From assembly GCF_000346505.1 (NCBI RefSeq), contig NZ_ANOH01000443.1:1-62159 (forward strand): 62,159 nucleotides of DNA, read 5' to 3'. This document shows, piece by piece, positions 40,338-50,560 of the stretch. This stretch comes from Aporhodopirellula sallentina SM41 (GTDB taxonomy: Bacteria > Planctomycetota > Planctomycetia > Pirellulales > Pirellulaceae). A model generated the notes under the pieces. It had not been told where the DNA came from. It saw only the letters and a program-made list of their open reading frames with translations, and searched no databases. Positions within the stretch are counted from its first letter, which is position 1. Each line of letters begins with the position of its first letter. The translations under genes and the position numbers were made by a program.

Positions 40338-41615
40338 TTATCCGTGCAAAAACCCGCCAATACGCTCAATTGCCCTCCCAATCGCATGGTCGCCCCGAAT
40401 CAGTTCGCCGGCGGCCCTGACGTGACCCTCGCGACGCTGCGGATCCTCCGCAAACTCCCACAAAGCCTTGGCGATTGACGCCGGATCGCCTGGTTCGGCC
40501 CAAAAGCAGGTCGGGCATGACGGGTCGGCCTGCAAATCCACCGTCCCGCCCGAACGAGTCGCCACAACGGGCACACCCAGAGCAAACGCCTCGAGAACCA
40601 CGTTGGGCATTCCCTCGAAATGCGACGGCAAAACCAATCCGTCCGCTCGCGCTATTTCACACACCGCCGGCGAAATCGCCCCGACAAACTCCGCCCGATG
40701 CCCGTCGACCGTCCCGTCTGCCCGGCAGATTTGTCGCCACCGTGTTTCCAACGCTCGGCGGTTCGGACCATCGCCGATGAACCGGACCACCAAACGCTCT
40801 CGCAGCCCCTCAGGCCACCCGCTCGGCAGCATCCCGATCGCCTCTACCAAGTCCGCCTGCCCTTTTTCAGGAGTCATCCGCCCGACGCAAACCAACCGAA
40901 GTTCGGCCCGCGACGGTGTCGAAACCGGCTGGTTCGCAGGTTCGCCACTCGGAGGTACTTCGCGCGGCACGCCGGCGGTTTTGCGTACCTCGTCGACGTC
41001 GACCGGGTTCGCAACGACGGCAATCTGCTCTCGCGGCAGCCCGTAGTACCGCGCCGCCGAATCGGCCGCCACGCTGCTGACCGCGATCACTTGGTCGCTG
41101 CGGCGATAAGCATCGGCCAACAGACGGCGTTTGGCACCGACGAATCGTTTCTCCACCATCGGCAAAGCCACGTGCGGCGGGCTGACAATGGTGGAGACGC
41201 GTCGGGCACGAACCAGACCGCGAATGGACGGATGCCCCGCAATCATCGTGTTGTGAAACGCACGATCGTAGATCACATCGATCCACTCGCGGTTAACAAT
41301 TTCGGCGAAATCGAGTGCTTGGCGTCGCAGGATCGTTCCCGGCCATCGATCGAGCAATCGCTCGATGCCCGACCTGCCGGATGAATCCGAGCCAACCCCG
41401 TGCGACCACGAATGAATCCGCACGTCGCCGGGAATCCTTTCGAGCAAAACACCCTCGGCGTGGGTGAGATACAGATGAACGTCAAAACGGTCGCGAGGCA
41501 AATGCTCGGCGAGCAACGCAACTTGATGTTCACTGCCACCACCACGCATCGACGTCGCCATCAAGAGCACGCGGGTGCGCTGCGTTGTCGAGGGCGACAT
41601 CACGCTGCGACTCAA
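40338..41615 (-). CDS. Family 4 glycosyltransferase
   Basis: GT-B glycosyltransferase of 425 residues. N-terminal [25 protein letters not shown] is the acceptor side; [19 protein letters not shown] and FIGDGPNRR lead to the donor site [28 protein letters not shown], which has the EX7E pattern. It probably adds a sugar to a lipid- or polysaccharide-linked acceptor. Its ATG overlaps the stop of ispG by four bases, so expression of a house-keeping isoprenoid gene and this enzyme is coupled. Confidence 0.92.
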   Translation of the reverse strand: MSRSVMSPSTTQRTRVLLMATSMRGGGSEHQVALLAEHLPRDRFDVHLYLTHAEGVLLERIPGDVRIHSWSHGVGSDSSGRSGIERLLDRWPGTILRRQALDFAEIVNREWIDVIYDRAFHNTMIAGHPSIRGLVRARRVSTIVSPPHVALPMVEKRFVGAKRRLLADAYRRSDQVIAVSSVAADSAARYYGLPREQIAVVANPVDVDEVRKTAGVPREVPPSGEPANQPVSTPSRAELRLVCVGRMTPEKGQADLVEAIGMLPSGWPEGLRERLVVRFIGDGPNRRALETRWRQICRADGTVDGHRAEFVGAISPAVCEIARADGLVLPSHFEGMPNVVLEAFALGVPVVATRSGGTVDLQADPSCPTCFWAEPGDPASIAKALWEFAEDPQRREGHVRAAGELIRGDHAIGRAIERIGGFLHG

Positions 41616-42766
41616 ACGCCCGCCGTCGATCCAGACTTCTCTGCGATCAACGCGTCCAACTCCGCCTTCAGTTTCGGCAGGATTTCGTCATACCCGAACG
41701 CACCGAGCGGCTCTTCACCTTTCTTCAAGTTGACTTTCGCCGGCCCACACCACAAACCCAAATCGGCGTCATCGGTTTCGCCGGGGCCGTTCACCCGGCA
41801 CCCCATGACGGCGATCGTGATCGCGTGCTCCTTCGCGTACTCCGTCATTTCTTTCACGTTCGCGGCGAGATCCACAAACGCTTCGTTCTCGACACGCGAG
41901 CAACTCGGACAACTAATAATATTCAGTTTCGTGTCGTCGAAACGCACCACACTGCGAACTCGACCGGCATAGATGTCTTCGACGATTTCACGTCCCGCAT
42001 CGATCTCTTCGGGTTTGCGGGGGTTGGGCAGCGTGAGTGAAACCCGAACGGTGTCGCCGATTCCCTTGCCGATCAACTGCTCAAACGCGATCCGAGTTTT
42101 GATGATACCTTCCGGCGGCATGCCGGCTTCGGTCACGCCGAGGTGCAGCGGCACGTCCGGACGCTGCTCGGCGAAGCGGCGATTCACCTCGACAACTTTC
42201 GACGGATCGCTGTCCTTGAGCGAAACGACGAAGTTGTGAAAACCGAACGAATCGACCAGTTCACAATGCTCGAGAGCCGATTCGAGCATCGGCGTGATCG
42301 AATCGTCCGACGCGTACTTCTCCTTCTTCGCCGGATCCACGCTGCCACAATTCACCCCGATGCGAACCGCACAGGAATGCTCTCCGGCGAGGTCGATGAT
42401 GTACCGAACCTTCTCCTCCCACGGCGTCTCCCGGGCGTGGTGGTACAGGTGCCCCGGGTTGTACCGGATCTTGTCGACGTGAGGCGCGACGAGCTCGGCG
42501 AGCTTGAAGTTTTCCTGCAAATCGACGGCCAGATTCGCTTTCGTTTGCTTGCGAATTTCTGCCAACGCTTCCGCGTCTTTCTTGCTGTCGACCGCGATTC
42601 GGACGACGCCCGCCCCACGCTCGTGCAGTGCCTCGGCTTGCTCGACCGTGGCCGCGACATCCTGGGTCTTGGTCGCCGTCATGCTCTGCACCGCGATCGG
42701 ATTGCCGTCGCCGATCGTGATTGAACCGATGGTTACGGGGCGGGTGGGGTTTCGCTGGATCGACAT
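41612..42766 (-). CDS. ispG: 4-hydroxy-3-methylbut-2-en-1-yl diphosphate synthase
   Basis: Penultimate enzyme of the MEP isoprenoid pathway, reducing MEcPP to HMBPP with a [4Fe-4S] cluster; 384 residues. N-terminal [12 protein letters not shown] is the substrate-binding strand; cluster cysteines lie in ISCPSCSR and [11 protein letters not shown] start at 42766 ([11 protein letters not shown]), where homologues begin; the frame continues 27 residues further upstream but is not protein-like. The stop overlaps the glycosyltransferase start. It is the only MEP gene in the window. Confidence 0.95.
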   Translation of the reverse strand: MSIQRNPTRPVTIGSITIGDGNPIAVQSMTATKTQDVAATVEQAEALHERGAGVVRIAVDSKKDAEALAEIRKQTKANLAVDLQENFKLAELVAPHVDKIRYNPGHLYHHARETPWEEKVRYIIDLAGEHSCAVRIGVNCGSVDPAKKEKYASDDSITPMLESALEHCELVDSFGFHNFVVSLKDSDPSKVVEVNRRFAEQRPDVPLHLGVTEAGMPPEGIIKTRIAFEQLIGKGIGDTVRVSLTLPNPRKPEEIDAGREIVEDIYAGRVRSVVRFDDTKLNIISCPSCSRVENEAFVDLAANVKEMTEYAKEHAITIAVMGCRVNGPGETDDADLGLWCGPAKVNLKKGEEPLGAFGYDEILPKLKAELDALIAEKSGSTAGV

Positions 42767-42862
42767 CGGGAGATTGCGTAGGGAAAATGAGGAGGATAGG
42801 TGCCAATCGGTGTCAGGTGCCCGCGACGTCGTCAGGACGACGGACAAACCAACCCTTGCCGA

Positions 42863-43732
42863 TTACTGCTTTGCGAGTTCACGCTCGTAGAGGCGGCGAA
42901 TCTCGTCGAGGTCCGCGTCGAGCGGAGGCAATTGCGGGTCCATATCGCGAAATGTGTCGCGAACGATCGCCGCGACACTGGCATCGCGGTACCATTTTTT
43001 ATCCGCAGGGATAATGTGCCAGGGGGCGTCTTCGGAATGGCACTTCTCGAAGACGTCCTCGTAAGCTTCGCGGTAGTCGCCCCATTTCGCACGGGCCTCG
43101 TAGTCGCCTTCGTTGAGTTTCCAGTGTTTGGTCGGCTCATCGAGACGCTTCTTGAACCGCTCGAGTTGCTCTTCGGGGCTGATGTGCAGATAAAATTTAA
43201 GAATACGCGTCCCCCGATGCAGCAGCAGTTTTTCGAAGTCATTGATAATTTCATACCGCTGTTTCCAAACCGATTTGGGAACGAGATCTTCAACCCGAAC
43301 CACCAAAACGTCTTCGTAGTGGGAACGATTGAAGATCGAAACCTTTCCCGCCGCGGGGGTTGCCTGGTGGATCCGCCATAAAAAGTCGTGCGCACGCTCC
43401 AAACTACTGGGCACCTTGAACGGGTACGTTCGACACCCCTGAGGATTCATTCGCCCGAGAACTTTCCGTATCAGTCCGTCTTTCCCGGCCGCGTCGGGCG
43501 CCTGCAGAACGATCAACAGAGACTGTTTCGCCTCGGTATACATCCGGTACTGCAGCTCTTGAATTTCGGCGATCGCATGAGCGGCGAACGCTCTTCCGTG
43601 CTCTTTACCGCGAAATGGGCCTTCGAATTCAGTCGGAATTTTGGCGAGCGAAACCTTTTCCCCCTCGCGCACCATGTGTTCGTCGCGAAAGTCGAACTTT
43701 GGATTCAAATCCCACTCAGTCGGCTGCATCAA
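42863..43732 (-). CDS. ppk2: Polyphosphate kinase 2 family protein
   Basis: PPK2-type phosphotransferase of 289 residues that uses polyphosphate to phosphorylate nucleoside mono- or diphosphates. Walker A is LQAPDAAGKDGLIRKVL, Walker B region FNRSHYEDVLVVRV, and the lid RFKKRLDEPTKHWK. The single-domain length suits class I or III. A start at 43729 (second Met) is equally possible. It is transcribed towards ispG with 96 bases between, possibly one unit. Confidence 0.92.
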   Translation of the reverse strand: MMQPTEWDLNPKFDFRDEHMVREGEKVSLAKIPTEFEGPFRGKEHGRAFAAHAIAEIQELQYRMYTEAKQSLLIVLQAPDAAGKDGLIRKVLGRMNPQGCRTYPFKVPSSLERAHDFLWRIHQATPAAGKVSIFNRSHYEDVLVVRVEDLVPKSVWKQRYEIINDFEKLLLHRGTRILKFYLHISPEEQLERFKKRLDEPTKHWKLNEGDYEARAKWGDYREAYEDVFEKCHSEDAPWHIIPADKKWYRDASVAAIVRDTFRDMDPQLPPLDADLDEIRRLYERELAKQ

Positions 43733-43933
43733 ATTAAATCCAGAAAAAGTGAACGTGGATCGGACTTCCGGCCGAAAACGATCGGGTCGTCACCGGAATC
43801 ACCGCGGTCAGAATGCCGCAGTGTAACGTGCGGTATCCGAGCCGTCCAAAGTCCCCAAAAAGTGCCTGTGAACATGGGTTGCCAAGGGAGCGGCAATACA
43901 GCACAATTCCGCACTGACGAAAGTCCACCAGAG

Positions 43934-44021
43934 GAGCGGTGGCTGAGTGGTCGAAAGCGCCGGTTTGCTAAATCGGTGACCCGGGCAACTGGGTCCGCAG
44001 GTTCGAATCCTGTCCGCTCCG
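43934..44021 (+). tRNA. tRNA-Ser(GCT)
   Basis: Complete cloverleaf of 88 bases with the long variable arm of serine tRNAs. Acceptor GGAGCGG (43934-43940) pairs with CCGCTCC (44014-44020); discriminator G at 44021; anticodon loop TTTGCTAAA; T-arm GGTTCGAATCC. CCA is not encoded. It reads AGC/AGT codons. Confidence 0.97.
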
Positions 44022-44028
44022 CTTTGTA

Positions 44029-44049
44029 ACAACTGCCAAACGCAGTTGT
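44029..44049 (+). other. Short hairpin after tRNA-Ser
   Basis: ACAACTGC and GCAGTTGT pair perfectly over the loop CAAAC. There is no T-run, so it may mark the processed 3' trailer rather than terminate. Confidence 0.5.
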
Positions 44050-44094
44050 CAGAATGAGATACTGGTGAGTACAAAGGTTGGCTGATCGCAATGC

Positions 44095-44129
44095 AGCACC
44101 GTGCTAACAGACGGTGCTGTTTTTGTTTT
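44095..44129 (+). terminator. Rho-independent terminator between the tRNA genes
   Basis: AGCACCGT (44095-44102) pairs with ACGGTGCT (44111-44118) around an eight-base loop, followed by G and the tract TTTTTGTTTT. It should end tRNA-Ser transcription, so tRNA-Lys needs its own promoter or read-through. Confidence 0.85.
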
Positions 44130-44142
44130 CAGCGACCACCCC

Positions 44143-44216
44143 GGAAGTGTAGCTCAGTTGGTTAGAGCATCCGACTTTTAATCGGATGGTCCTGGGTTCG
44201 AGTCCCAGCACTTCCA
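44143..44216 (+). tRNA. tRNA-Lys(TTT)
   Basis: Complete cloverleaf of 74 bases. Acceptor GGAAGTG (44143-44149) pairs with CACTTCC (44209-44215); discriminator A; D-arm AGCTCAGTTGGTTAGAGC; anticodon loop CTTTTAA; T-arm GGTTCGAGTCC. CCA is not encoded. It decodes AAA/AAG. Confidence 0.97.
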
Positions 44217-44702
44217 CTTCTTTTCTTTCCCCGCGGTGTCGATCTCGCACGCCGCGTTGCCGGACCCTCGGCGGTGTCCACCGCCCCCAAAGCCGATGAC
44301 CGCCACCGGCAATCTCCATGCGGGCCCTCCTCTCCGAGCCAGCCACGGGCAGACAACCTGCCATCGCCGGCCGATACCGCTTCGACCGATGCACTACGCA
44401 GAACGTTGGCGATGGATCTATGGATGCGGAGCGTTGATCGCGGTCGAGCCTGTCCACTCGACACACGCGGCGCCATCCTCACATTGCCTACAGTCGCAAA
44501 TTCACTAGCGACCTTTTCACGGATCGACAAACAACTAAAACAGCATCTCTCGAGAAGAGTTATGCTGTAGGTTATCGGCAATCTGCTCAACGAGGGCTCG
44601 ACCCCAGGAGCCTTCATCTACCACCACACCGGTTCATCCTTCAACACTCCGTCCTCCGACTCTTCGTCCTTCAACTCAACGCCTCTCTTTTTCATCTGCA
44701 AC
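44217..44702. other. Intergenic region between tRNA-Lys and gmd
   Basis: No gene is supported; open frames across the tRNA and into this region on the minus strand are shadows. The last 120 bases are the leader of gmd. I see no riboswitch or terminator I can name. Confidence 0.4.
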
Positions 44703-45821
44703 ATGAAACGCGCACTCATCACCGGCATCACTGGGCAAGACGGATCTTACCTCGCCGAACTTCTTCTCGAGAAAGGCTATGAAGTCCACGGCATTAAACG
44801 CCGGGCGTCTTCGTTCAACACCGAGCGGATTGACCACATCTATCAATCGCCTCACGCAGAAAACAAACGCTTCCAACTGCACTACGGCGATTTGACAGAC
44901 ACCTCCAACCTGACGCGAATCGTCCAGGAAGTCCAACCCGACGAGATCTACAACCTGGGTGCCCAATCGCACGTCGCCGTTTCATTCGAGTCGCCCGAGT
45001 ACACCGCAGACGTCGATGCGATCGGAACCCTCCGTCTGCTCGAAGCGATCCGCTTCCTCGGCCTCGAGAAGAAAACTCGCTTCTACCAAGCGTCCACTTC
45101 CGAACTGTTTGGATTGGTACAAGAGATTCCGCAGAAAGAAACCACTCCGTTCTATCCGCGATCACCATACGCGTGTGCGAAGATGTACGCCTACTGGATC
45201 ACGGTGAACTACCGAGAGTCGTACGGTATCTACGCGTGCAACGGGATTCTTTTCAACCACGAATCGCCTCGACGCGGTGAAACATTTGTGACCCGTAAAA
45301 TCACGCGTGGCCTCGCCAACATCGCTCAAGGACTCGAGCCATGCCTGTACCTCGGCAACATGGACGCTCTTCGAGATTGGGGACACGCAAAAGATTATGT
45401 GCGAATGCAGTGGATGATGCTGCAACAAGAATCCGCGGAAGATTTCGTCATCGCGACCGGTCAGCAAATCACGGTCCGCGAGTTCGTCAAAATGTCCGCA
45501 GCCGAAGCGGGCTTGGAAGTTGAATTCAGCGGTGAAGGCGTTGACGAGATCGCAACAGTCACCAATGTGACCGATACCGAGAAAGCCCCCGAGGTGTCGG
45601 TGGGAGATGTCATCGTCCGAGTCGACCCGCGTTACTTCCGCCCTGCGGAGGTGGAAACACTTCTCGGCGACCCATCCAAAGCCAAAGACAAACTCGGCTG
45701 GGAATGTGAGATTACCGTCGAAGAGATGTGTGCGGAAATGGTCGCCAGCGACCTCGACAAAGCCCGCCGTCACGCACTGTTGAAACTCCACGGACACGAT
45801 GTGAGCGTCTCGATCGAATAA
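44703..45821 (+). CDS. gmd: GDP-mannose 4,6-dehydratase
   Basis: SDR-type enzyme of 372 residues that converts GDP-mannose to GDP-4-keto-6-deoxymannose, precursor of fucose, rhamnose and related sugars for surface glycans. NADP motif [18 protein letters not shown], active-site TSELFG and [10 protein letters not shown] (catalytic Tyr and Lys), nucleotide-binding [16 protein letters not shown] and [15 protein letters not shown]. Full length and closely matching the family. The usual partner (GDP-fucose synthase) is not next to it here. Confidence 0.97.
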   Translation: MKRALITGITGQDGSYLAELLLEKGYEVHGIKRRASSFNTERIDHIYQSPHAENKRFQLHYGDLTDTSNLTRIVQEVQPDEIYNLGAQSHVAVSFESPEYTADVDAIGTLRLLEAIRFLGLEKKTRFYQASTSELFGLVQEIPQKETTPFYPRSPYACAKMYAYWITVNYRESYGIYACNGILFNHESPRRGETFVTRKITRGLANIAQGLEPCLYLGNMDALRDWGHAKDYVRMQWMMLQQESAEDFVIATGQQITVREFVKMSAAEAGLEVEFSGEGVDEIATVTNVTDTEKAPEVSVGDVIVRVDPRYFRPAEVETLLGDPSKAKDKLGWECEITVEEMCAEMVASDLDKARRHALLKLHGHDVSVSIE

Positions 45822-46147
45822 CAACACCTTCCCAAAAGAGCTTAGCGGGAATGGATCGCATGGATCTATTTTCGCTTGGTGGGTCGGCAGCGATCACCCA
45901 CACCCGCTCCAGTGCATCGTTTGGTTCTTTGCGCAGCCAACCATGCAAACGACTATCGAGGCGGTCTCTGGCGACCAAACCTCGAATCTGAACGCAGGTC
46001 GAGCTTGACTGGTGAACCGGATTCGGCAGACTGCGATGGCTTGTCTTCCATGGCGACTGCCCTCTCTGGAGAATCCGATTGAATCCACGTTTTCCCTGGT
46101 GGAAACATCGTTTCGCTATCAACCGACTCAACCACCACTGATAACAA
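45822..46147. other. Intergenic region
   Basis: No complete gene. Several frames on the minus strand here give short protein-like stretches (for example GLVARDRLDSRLHGWLRKEPNDALERVW) without a common phase, so decayed coding sequence is possible but not shown. Confidence 0.3.
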
Positions 46148-46345
46148 ATGACCGATGCCGCCAGCGTCCACCACGAGATAAACTACATGGATCTCTCAGC
46201 CAACGACATTGAGGCAGCGAAACAGTTTTAAACATCAGCCTTTGATTGGCGGTTCAATGACTATGGTCCGCAATACGTCGGCATCCGGAAACAGAGTGGT
46301 GATGGCGAATGCGGTGGAATCTGTCATTCAGAAAACGTTGATCGC
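46148..46345 (+). pseudogene. Remnant of a VOC (glyoxalase/bleomycin-resistance-like) gene
   Basis: From ATG 46148 the frame reads MTDAASVHHEINYMDLSAND, then IEAAKQF, a TAA stop at 46229-46231, and continues in the same phase as TSAFDWRFNDYGPQYVGIRK. This matches the N-terminal strand-helix-strand of VOC proteins, where KxFY-SAFDW is usual; the stop sits at the conserved Tyr. Homology fades after about 46345, so the second half of the gene is missing too. Both defects point to a real pseudogene. Confidence 0.7.
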
Positions 46346-46360
46346 TGTTTGAACGCGAGC

Positions 46361-46900
46361 TTATTCCTCCAACACCGTTTTCAAAACGCGATAGGCTTCG
46401 ATACTTTCTTCGACCTGTTCTCGGCCACCCGCGTCTTCGACGTGCTGAAGAATCTCGAGCAGGTTTTCGCTTCCGCCTGCCGCGTCCACGGCAGCCTTGA
46501 GGCTCTCGAGTTGTTCTTCCGTGGGCAGCATTCCGGCCCCACCCTTGTTGGCCGAGTTTTTACCTGCAGCGTTTTTTCCGCCCGCCGAAGCCTTCTTTGC
46601 CCTCGCGGTCGTTTCTTTCTTTGTGCCCGCTGATTTGCCGGCAGAAGCGTTGGACTTCGGCGGAGCGGCGTCCTTGGCGGGTTTGCTTTTGGCTGAGGGC
46701 GTTTTACTTTTGTCAGCAGAAGGCGTCTTCGTGTCGTCCGTTTTCGACGCCGCGGTTTTCTCATCCACCTCACTGGGCGTCTTTTCGGACTGCTTCGGTG
46801 CCTCAGTTTGCGGATCCGACGAAGCGGCCTGAGTCTCCTCCTCAAGTGCTGCGTCGGGTGCTTGCGGAGATGCTTCGGATTGCGAGGTTTCAGTCGCCAT
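46361..46900 (-). CDS. Lys/Ala/Pro-rich histone-H1-like protein
   Basis: Predicted 179-residue cytoplasmic protein. Residues 1-60 are acidic and Ser/Gln/Pro rich; residues 60-122 are Lys/Ala/Ser/Pro rich with short repeats (KTPSA, AKSKPAKD, AGKNSA) like the tails of bacterial histone-H1-type DNA-binding proteins; residues 123-179 (MLPTEEQLESLKAAVDAAGGSENLLEILQHVEDAGG) form a helical acidic domain. It may bind DNA and another protein at opposite ends. A regulator or low-complexity linker protein is the alternative. Confidence 0.7.
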   Translation of the reverse strand: MATETSQSEASPQAPDAALEEETQAASSDPQTEAPKQSEKTPSEVDEKTAASKTDDTKTPSADKSKTPSAKSKPAKDAAPPKSNASAGKSAGTKKETTARAKKASAGGKNAAGKNSANKGGAGMLPTEEQLESLKAAVDAAGGSENLLEILQHVEDAGGREQVEESIEAYRVLKTVLEE

Positions 46901-47178
46901 AGTGAATCTGGCTCGATGCGAAAAAGAGAAAACCGCCTTGGCTTCATCGGCAGCCTGCGGATGAGTCGGCGACGGTGGTGATGTCGACGCGGTCTATATC
47001 AATATCGCTCCCACCGGGCAAGAGAACCTGAAAGCCCCGCAGGCCCAGGTGTCTGCTCCCGGACAGTCTCGCTGCACCGCCAAACGCACCACGTCTGCCG
47101 CGAACAACCGGTTCATCGATCCCGAGGGTTTGCGTTATGCTGCTTCCATCGTCCGCACTTCCCAATCCGATCACGTCC

Positions 47179-47973
47179 ATGTCAGATCCTAACTACGCAA
47201 AGTCTTCAACCACCTCCGATCCGGATGCCGATTGCTTTGCCGAAGTGACCAACGGAATCTACCGCAACGTGGTTCCCGAATCCGTTTGGCGAGCGATTCG
47301 TTTCGCGGTTCGACATGAACTGCCGGCGAAGAACCCGACCATCATGATGATGTTCGTTCGCATCGCCGAAGTTTACGACAATGTTCACGCATTCCTATCG
47401 AGCAAACTGCCGGAAGCGACAGGCCCTGAACGATCCGCGATGGCACTCATCCTCGATCCGCCCACAGGAATTCGCAACGCAGAGTATCTGCCCGACGAAA
47501 TCGAATCACCGGGCGAAATGGATTTGTGTTGGAGCGAGTTTCTCGTGACCGGCGAATTATCGCCCATTGAAAAAGTGGTCGCGGTGTTGGACCGAGAAGA
47601 CCGATCCCGCCACACCATCGACACTTTGTTGTCCAAGGAAACCGATTCGCCGGTCACGGTTGATGACAACGCCATCGGTGAACTCGGCAAGATCGGTATC
47701 GTCTTGGGGCAAACCAACGGGCAGTGGAAGATCGTTTCTCCCGGCGATATCGATGTTCTTCTGTGGTTTGGAATCAAAGACCAAATTCCGACCTGTGTTC
47801 AGTTTTTCGAACTGATGAACGAAGAGCAACGCGTGCACATCGCGAACAAAGGTGCCGCGATGTGGTCGCTGCGTGCGAACGCGAGTCAACATGGAAAGAT
47901 CCGCATGTTCTGCGAAGAACAGTCACAACTCGAAGGTGGACGCGCCCGTCTACTGATTTCCCCGGCCTCGTGA
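47179..47973 (+). CDS. Hypothetical protein
   Basis: Unrecognised soluble protein of 264 residues from ATG 47179 (MSDPNYAKSS); an upstream ATG at 47137 would add 14 residues. No signal peptide or known motif. Composition is acidic and mixed alpha/beta; near residues 155-185 SPVTVDDNAIGELGKIGIVLGQTNGQWKIV looks like a compact domain. It lies 67 bases before the phosphatase gene on the same strand and may be co-transcribed. Confidence 0.72.
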   Translation: MSDPNYAKSSTTSDPDADCFAEVTNGIYRNVVPESVWRAIRFAVRHELPAKNPTIMMMFVRIAEVYDNVHAFLSSKLPEATGPERSAMALILDPPTGIRNAEYLPDEIESPGEMDLCWSEFLVTGELSPIEKVVAVLDREDRSRHTIDTLLSKETDSPVTVDDNAIGELGKIGIVLGQTNGQWKIVSPGDIDVLLWFGIKDQIPTCVQFFELMNEEQRVHIANKGAAMWSLRANASQHGKIRMFCEEQSQLEGGRARLLISPAS

Positions 47974-48040
47974 TCGATTATCATTGGGGCAATCTCCCCT
48001 GGTATCGAAAATCTCCCCACCTCTCCCACCTTTCATCACG

Positions 48041-49498
48041 ATGCGAATCCGATCCTATTCATTGGCAACCGTCTCCTGGGTTGCCATCCTCGCTCTGATC
48101 ACGCTATTTCAAGCAAACGTTTCCGCGAAACCGCCGATCACCGAAGGCGAGACCTCTGAGGTGATGAAGGATCTCGATCCGTACATGATCGACGCTCTCT
48201 ACGGTAGCGATCCACAAGGACAGACCGGCCGGCATGGCGCCGAGGGCGGCATGTCGGAACTGCTGTCAGAACCGGGCTTCGTTCAGCTGATCGAAAAGCA
48301 CGACCTGAAACTGTTCAACGGCCCAATGGTCGGTGACCTGAAGCCGACGTCGGTGAAATTTTGGGTGCGGACAGCCGGACCGGCAACTGTCGAGATTCAA
48401 ATCGACAACCTTCATTCAAACACGGTCAAAACAACCAAGGGAAACGACTTCACCGCGGTCATGACAGTCGATGGCTTGAAACCATTTACAACGTATGCAT
48501 ACGACGTCGTCGTTGATGGCGAGCCGATCCGACGCGACAGTTTTCAATTTCGCACCGCTCCACAATCCGGCCAGAAAGTACAGTTCGATGTGACGTTTGG
48601 GTCCGGTGCTCGTTACGTTCCCGTGAACGAGTACGCCTGGAGCAACGTGGCGAAATCGCAACCACTCGCGTACCTAGGCCTGGGTGACAACGTCTACATT
48701 GACGTGATGAACCGCCGCGGAGCTCAACGCTTGTTCTACTACCGTCGTTACCTCAGCCCTGCGTTCAGCGAACTCGCCGCCAGCACTGGGATTTATGCCG
48801 TGTGGGACGACCATGACATGGCGATGAATGATTCGTCCGGCGGTTCAGGATTGACAGCGCCATGGAAACGGCCCAATTGGAACGTGTTCAGACAGAATTG
48901 GAATAACCCGCACTACGGCGGCGGTGACAAAATGCCGGGCACGTGGCATTCGTTCTCTCTCGGCGATGTCGACTTCTTCATGACAGACGGTCGCTTCTAC
49001 CGCGACAAAAAACAAAAAACGATGCTCGGCCCCGACCAAAAAGAGTGGCTTCTCGAACAACTCGCAAACGCCAAAGGCAAATTCAAAGTCCTCGCTTCCG
49101 GAACCATGTGGTCCGACGGGGCCGACAAGGACGGTAAAGACTCATGGGCGGGCACCTGGTCACGTGATGAACGCAACGAAATTTTTGACCGGATCAACGA
49201 GCACCAAATTGATGGTGTGATCCTTATCTCAGGTGACCGCCACCGCACCGACATCTGGAGAATTGACCGCCCGAACGGTTACCCGTTGTATGAGTTCGTT
49301 TCCGCGAAAGTGACCAACGAACACACACATCAAACGTTTGACAACGCCGTGTGGTCCTACAACGAAGGCAACTTTTGGGGACAACTCTCGTTCGACCTGC
49401 GACCTGAGGATCCTGTCATGACGTTCAAATGCGTCGACATCAGCGGAAAGGTTGTCAAAGAGTTCCCGTTAAAACTGAGCGAATTGAGTCATCGCTGA
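48041..49498 (+). CDS. PhoD-like secreted phosphatase
   Basis: Alkaline-phosphatase-D-type enzyme of 485 residues from ATG 48041, which begins a clear signal peptide (MRIRSYSLATVSW ... VSAKP); the frame itself opens at 47984. A fibronectin-like N-terminal domain (DLKPTSVKFWVRTAGPATVEIQI) precedes the metallophosphatase domain: GLGDNVYID, VWDDHDMAMND and SGDRHRTDIW provide metal ligands. It probably releases phosphate from phosphodiesters outside the cytoplasm. It overlaps the convergent SDR gene by ten bases. Confidence 0.9.
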   Translation: MRIRSYSLATVSWVAILALITLFQANVSAKPPITEGETSEVMKDLDPYMIDALYGSDPQGQTGRHGAEGGMSELLSEPGFVQLIEKHDLKLFNGPMVGDLKPTSVKFWVRTAGPATVEIQIDNLHSNTVKTTKGNDFTAVMTVDGLKPFTTYAYDVVVDGEPIRRDSFQFRTAPQSGQKVQFDVTFGSGARYVPVNEYAWSNVAKSQPLAYLGLGDNVYIDVMNRRGAQRLFYYRRYLSPAFSELAASTGIYAVWDDHDMAMNDSSGGSGLTAPWKRPNWNVFRQNWNNPHYGGGDKMPGTWHSFSLGDVDFFMTDGRFYRDKKQKTMLGPDQKEWLLEQLANAKGKFKVLASGTMWSDGADKDGKDSWAGTWSRDERNEIFDRINEHQIDGVILISGDRHRTDIWRIDRPNGYPLYEFVSAKVTNEHTHQTFDNAVWSYNEGNFWGQLSFDLRPEDPVMTFKCVDISGKVVKEFPLKLSELSHR

Positions 49499-50382
49499 GA
49501 TTGCTCTGTCTTTGCTTCATCTTGAAAGAAGTCTGCCAACCGCCGAGTCCCTGTGCTCGGCGCGACCATGTCCATGGTCAACACGGTCAGGAAGAACTCG
49601 ATCGGACCGTGAGTCTCCACTCCGGTAAACTTTCGCATGCCAAACAATAACGCCTTCGTGATCCAAAGCGGGATATAGGTAACACGTCGCTTCTGGCCGG
49701 TCGCGGCAAACGCCAAATCGGCGATCTCATTGGCAGTCAAAACATCCGGGCCGCCGATATCGACACAGGTGTTGCGAAAGCTGAATTGGTCGATGCAGAA
49801 GTTTGCCAAATCGGTTCCGTCGATCGGGTTGGAACGATACTCGCCATCGCCGAAAAGATAAACTCGGCCACCACGCGCCATCGACAAGAACTCTTTCATG
49901 TCGGAAAAGAAGCCGTTGGGCCTCACGACAATACTGTCGATGGAACTCTCTCGAAGCTCTGATACAAAATGTTCTTTGGCGGCGAGGATCTTCACGTCAG
50001 GCAGTTTGTCGGCGTTGAGTGCCGAGACGTACAAAAACTTTTCAACTCCCGACCGGATCGCCAAATCGAGAACATTCTTGTTTGCCCCATAATCAACGTC
50101 TTGATAGGTTAGGCCATCCTTTTGGCGTGTGATTCCCAGGGAAGAAAACACAATCTCGATCCCGTCACATACCCCTATGAGCGACTCCGGCTTGGTCGCT
50201 TCCCCGACGAACACTTCATCGACCAGATCCTTCACGTCGGCGAGTCTGCTCTCGTCCCTGACCAACACACGAACCCAATAACCTCTCCGGTGCAAACATT
50301 GAATCATGTGTTTGCCGAGGTATCCGGTGGCTCCCACGACGAGTACTTTGGGACGCGATTGATTCTCTCTGTCGGGTGACAC
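49489..50382 (-). CDS. NAD(P)-binding atypical SDR (NmrA-like) protein
   Basis: Rossmann-fold protein of 297 residues. GTG 50382 is the likely start because AGGAG lies eight bases upstream; the open frame continues to 50454. The dinucleotide motif is VLVVGATGYLGKHMI, with RVLVRDE after the second strand, and YVSALNADKLPD and VRPNGFFSDMKEF are typical of NmrA/complex-I-assembly-like SDRs without a classical YxxxK. Its substrate is unknown. It is divergent from the aminotransferase. Confidence 0.85.
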   Translation of the reverse strand: MSPDRENQSRPKVLVVGATGYLGKHMIQCLHRRGYWVRVLVRDESRLADVKDLVDEVFVGEATKPESLIGVCDGIEIVFSSLGITRQKDGLTYQDVDYGANKNVLDLAIRSGVEKFLYVSALNADKLPDVKILAAKEHFVSELRESSIDSIVVRPNGFFSDMKEFLSMARGGRVYLFGDGEYRSNPIDGTDLANFCIDQFSFRNTCVDIGGPDVLTANEIADLAFAATGQKRRVTYIPLWITKALLFGMRKFTGVETHGPIEFFLTVLTMDMVAPSTGTRRLADFFQDEAKTEQSQR

Positions 50383-50560
50383 TTTCGATACTCCTGTCCG
50401 CGAAACATGACAGCGATACCATATCGTCGCAGGAAAAATTTCGAAGGGGGACACGGTGATGTTGCTCGACCATCCGATGTTCGCAGTTCAGCATGCGACG
50501 TCGCATGGACATCGGTTCTCTCTGACGTCCGCAAATGAACATTTCAAACCCATCATCAAA

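Noticed and set aside
44162-44617. Minus-strand frames across tRNA-Lys
   Set aside because: Frames such as GTRTQDHPIKSRML are the usual spurious translation of tRNA genes.
46944-47180. 78-residue minus-strand frame (MDVIGLGSADDGS...)
   Set aside because: It fits the gap between two genes but has no motif, no ribosome site and overlaps the start of the next gene; not enough to call.
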